Shown piece by piece: positions 12,359 through 12,999 of a stretch of 12,999 bases of DNA. Below the pieces are notes generated by a model. The model had not been told where the DNA came from and searched no databases. It was given only the letters and a program-made list of their open reading frames with translations. Location of the stretch: positions 1-12,999 of the forward strand of contig BAXV01000088.1 in NCBI GenBank assembly GCA_001310715.1. Reading direction: 5' to 3'. This DNA is from Pseudovibrio sp. JCM 19062. Its GTDB lineage: Bacteria; Pseudomonadota; Alphaproteobacteria; Rhizobiales; Stappiaceae. A program made the position numbers and the translations under genes. The first letter of the stretch is position 1, and each line of letters opens with the position of its first letter.

Positions 12359-12550
12359 TTAGAAGCCAAGCAGTATACTGATACCCCAGCTCATGAGCTG
12401 GTCAGCAGCAAGGAAGAACATCGCTGCAAAGAAAACCATGATGAATACCATCAGCGTAGTCACGCCGGTTTCCTTGCGCGTAGGCCAGGTCACCTTTGAG
12501 GTTTCCGAGCGAACTTGCTGAATAAATGTAAAAGGATTGGTTTTTGCCAT
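12359..12550 (-). CDS. secE: Preprotein translocase subunit SecE
   Basis: SecE is the small membrane subunit that clamps SecY in the SecYEG channel. The 63-residue protein is the short, single-spanning form usual outside the enteric bacteria. A cytoplasmic amphipathic helix carries the conserved SKVTWPTRKE block (about residues 18-27). It is followed by one membrane segment from about 30 to 55 (TTLMVFIMVFFAAMFFLAAD). The ATG at 12550 (MAKTNPFTFIQQ) agrees with the family. The in-frame ATG at 12565 would add five residues (MGRDL) without a better ribosome site, and the site before 12550 is itself weak (GGGAC). It lies between tRNA-Trp and nusG, the standard order. Confidence 0.97.
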   Translation of the reverse strand: MAKTNPFTFIQQVRSETSKVTWPTRKETGVTTLMVFIMVFFAAMFFLAADQLMSWGISILLGF

Positions 12551-12577
12551 TAGGTCCCGGCCCATTACACGACAGGT

Positions 12578-12603
12578 GGGCGCGTAGATTCATCCACGCG
12601 CCC
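12578..12603 (-). other. Strong hairpin between tRNA-Trp and secE
   Basis: GGGCGCGT and ACGCGCCC form a perfect 8-bp stem that extends inward by about three more pairs (one G-U) to a 4-base loop. No U-tract follows on either strand, so it is not a simple terminator. It lies in the probable 5' untranslated region of secE, 27 bases before the start. It may protect the 5' end left by tRNA processing or control secE translation; neither is shown. Confidence 0.6.
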
Positions 12604-12618
12604 TATCCTGAAAAACTC

Positions 12619-12647
12619 TTCATATGCCACCAGCTTCGATTAATCAA
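12619..12647 (-). promoter_or_regulatory. Candidate sigma-70 promoter for secE-nusG
   Basis: TTGATT (12647-12642) and TATGAA (12624-12619) are separated by 17 bases and sit downstream of tRNA-Trp. Each box matches the consensus at four of six positions. Transcription would begin near 12612, just upstream of the secE leader hairpin. The match is modest and the genes may instead be read through from tuf. Confidence 0.35.
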
Positions 12648-12670
12648 GATCTTTCTGACTCTCGAAGAAA

Positions 12671-12746
12671 TGGCAGGGGCAGCAGGGCTCGAACCCGCGA
12701 CCTACGGTTTTGGAGACCGTCGCTCTACCAACTGAGCTATACCCCT
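12671..12746 (-). tRNA. tRNA-Trp (anticodon CCA)
   Basis: The 76-base gene starts AGGGGTATAGCTCAGTTGG and ends TGCCCCTGCCA, with the terminal CCA encoded. The acceptor stem AGGGGTA / TGCCCCT pairs fully (one G-U), the D arm is GCTC...GAGC, the anticodon stem ACGGT / ACCGT holds the loop CTCCAAA with anticodon CCA, and the T arm is GCGGG TTCGAGC CCTGC. It lies between tuf and secE, the common alphaproteobacterial place for this gene, and is probably processed from a longer transcript. Confidence 0.98.
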
Positions 12747-12808
12747 ACAACGCCCCGAACCCGGGACAAAAACCTCAACCACCAACAATCCAACTTGCCG
12801 GTAGGCAC

Positions 12809-12834
12809 CGTGCCGCAATACATACCGCGGCACG
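12809..12834 (-). other. Hairpin between tuf and tRNA-Trp
   Basis: CGTGCCGC and GCGGCACG form a perfect 8-bp GC-rich stem with a 10-base loop. No U-tract follows on the minus strand (next bases GTGCC). It could be part of the tuf 3' end, a processing site between the mRNA and tRNA, or half of a rho-dependent end. Confidence 0.5.
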
Positions 12835-12838
12835 ATAA

Positions 12839-12859
12839 GTAAAGACTTTAGAAGTCTTT
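12839..12859 (-). other. Palindrome at the tuf stop codon
   Basis: TAAAGACTT and AAGTCTTTA form a perfect 9-bp inverted repeat with a 3-base loop, starting within the tuf TAA stop. The stem is AT-rich and there is no U-tract, so termination here is unlikely to be strong. With the GC-rich hairpin 4 bases further on, it may make a two-part 3' structure. Confidence 0.45.
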
Positions 12860-12999
12860 ATTCAATGATTTCAGCTACCACACCAGCGCCGACGGTACGA
12901 CCGCCTTCACGGATAGCGAAGCGCAGACCATCTTCCATAGCGATTGGTACGATAAGTTCAACTGAAACAGCAACGTTATCACCAGGCATCACCATTTCT
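12858..12999 (-). CDS. tuf: Elongation factor Tu, C-terminal end (partial)
   Basis: EF-Tu carries aminoacyl-tRNA to the ribosome as a GTP complex. Only the last 46 residues are inside the window, from [20 protein letters not shown] through [21 protein letters not shown] to the TAA at 12860. This is the conserved end of domain III, which contacts aminoacyl-tRNA and EF-Ts. The gene runs off the right edge. Alphaproteobacteria often have two tuf copies, one next to fusA and one before trpT-secE; this is the latter by position. No frame problem is seen in the visible part. Confidence 0.97.
   Translation of the reverse strand, partial: EMVMPGDNVAVSVELIVPIAMEDGLRFAIREGGRTVGAGVVAEIIE

Overview
The window is a core, highly conserved piece of an alphaproteobacterial chromosome, and every gene in it lies on the minus strand. 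Read from the high coordinates down, the order is: end of tuf (EF-Tu), tRNA-Trp(CCA), secE, nusG, rplK (L11), rplA (L1), rplJ (L10), rplL (L7/L12), rpoB, rpoC, a strong terminator, and a 100-residue acidic protein I do not recognise with its own terminator. RpoC starts with [10 protein letters not shown], RpoB is about 1380 residues and RpoC about 1400. These and the tuf-trpT-secE-nusG order fit Hyphomicrobiales (Rhizobiales). The base composition looks moderate (estimated by eye at about half G+C), which recalls Stappiaceae such as Pseudovibrio, but the genus is only a guess.

Layout: 12858-12999 tuf C-terminus; 12671-12746 tRNA-Trp; 12359-12550 secE; 11786-12319 nusG; 11238-11665 rplK; 10536-11231 rplA; 10193-10535 L10 leader region; 9674-10192 rplJ (GTG start); 9242-9613 rplL; 9040-9241 a structured rplL-rpoB gap with an attenuator and a long hairpin; 4899-9039 rpoB; 595-4797 rpoC; 544-567 terminator; 69-371 small acidic ORF; 11-36 terminator.

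The genes form one expression unit. tRNA-Trp and EF-Tu serve translation, SecE is part of the protein translocase, NusG couples RNA polymerase to Rho and the ribosome, L11/L1/L10/L12 build the L1 stalk and GTPase stalk of the 50S subunit, and RpoB/RpoC are the catalytic core of RNA polymerase. The gaps contain the expected regulatory RNA: an L10 leader, an rplL-rpoB attenuator, a candidate RNase III hairpin and a candidate L1-responsive hairpin.

The main anomaly is that three essential genes are broken as sequenced. rpoB has two single-base deletions, rpoC has one single-base insertion (A7 run) and one deletion, and rplK has one deletion near its 3' end. Correcting each by one base restores full-length, family-normal proteins. 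Sequencing or consensus error in short homopolymers is the most likely cause. I see no mobile element, CRISPR, toxin or defence gene, or convincing undescribed system. The least explained parts are the small acidic ORF after rpoC, the inverted repeat before it, and several strong hairpins without U-tracts in the gaps.
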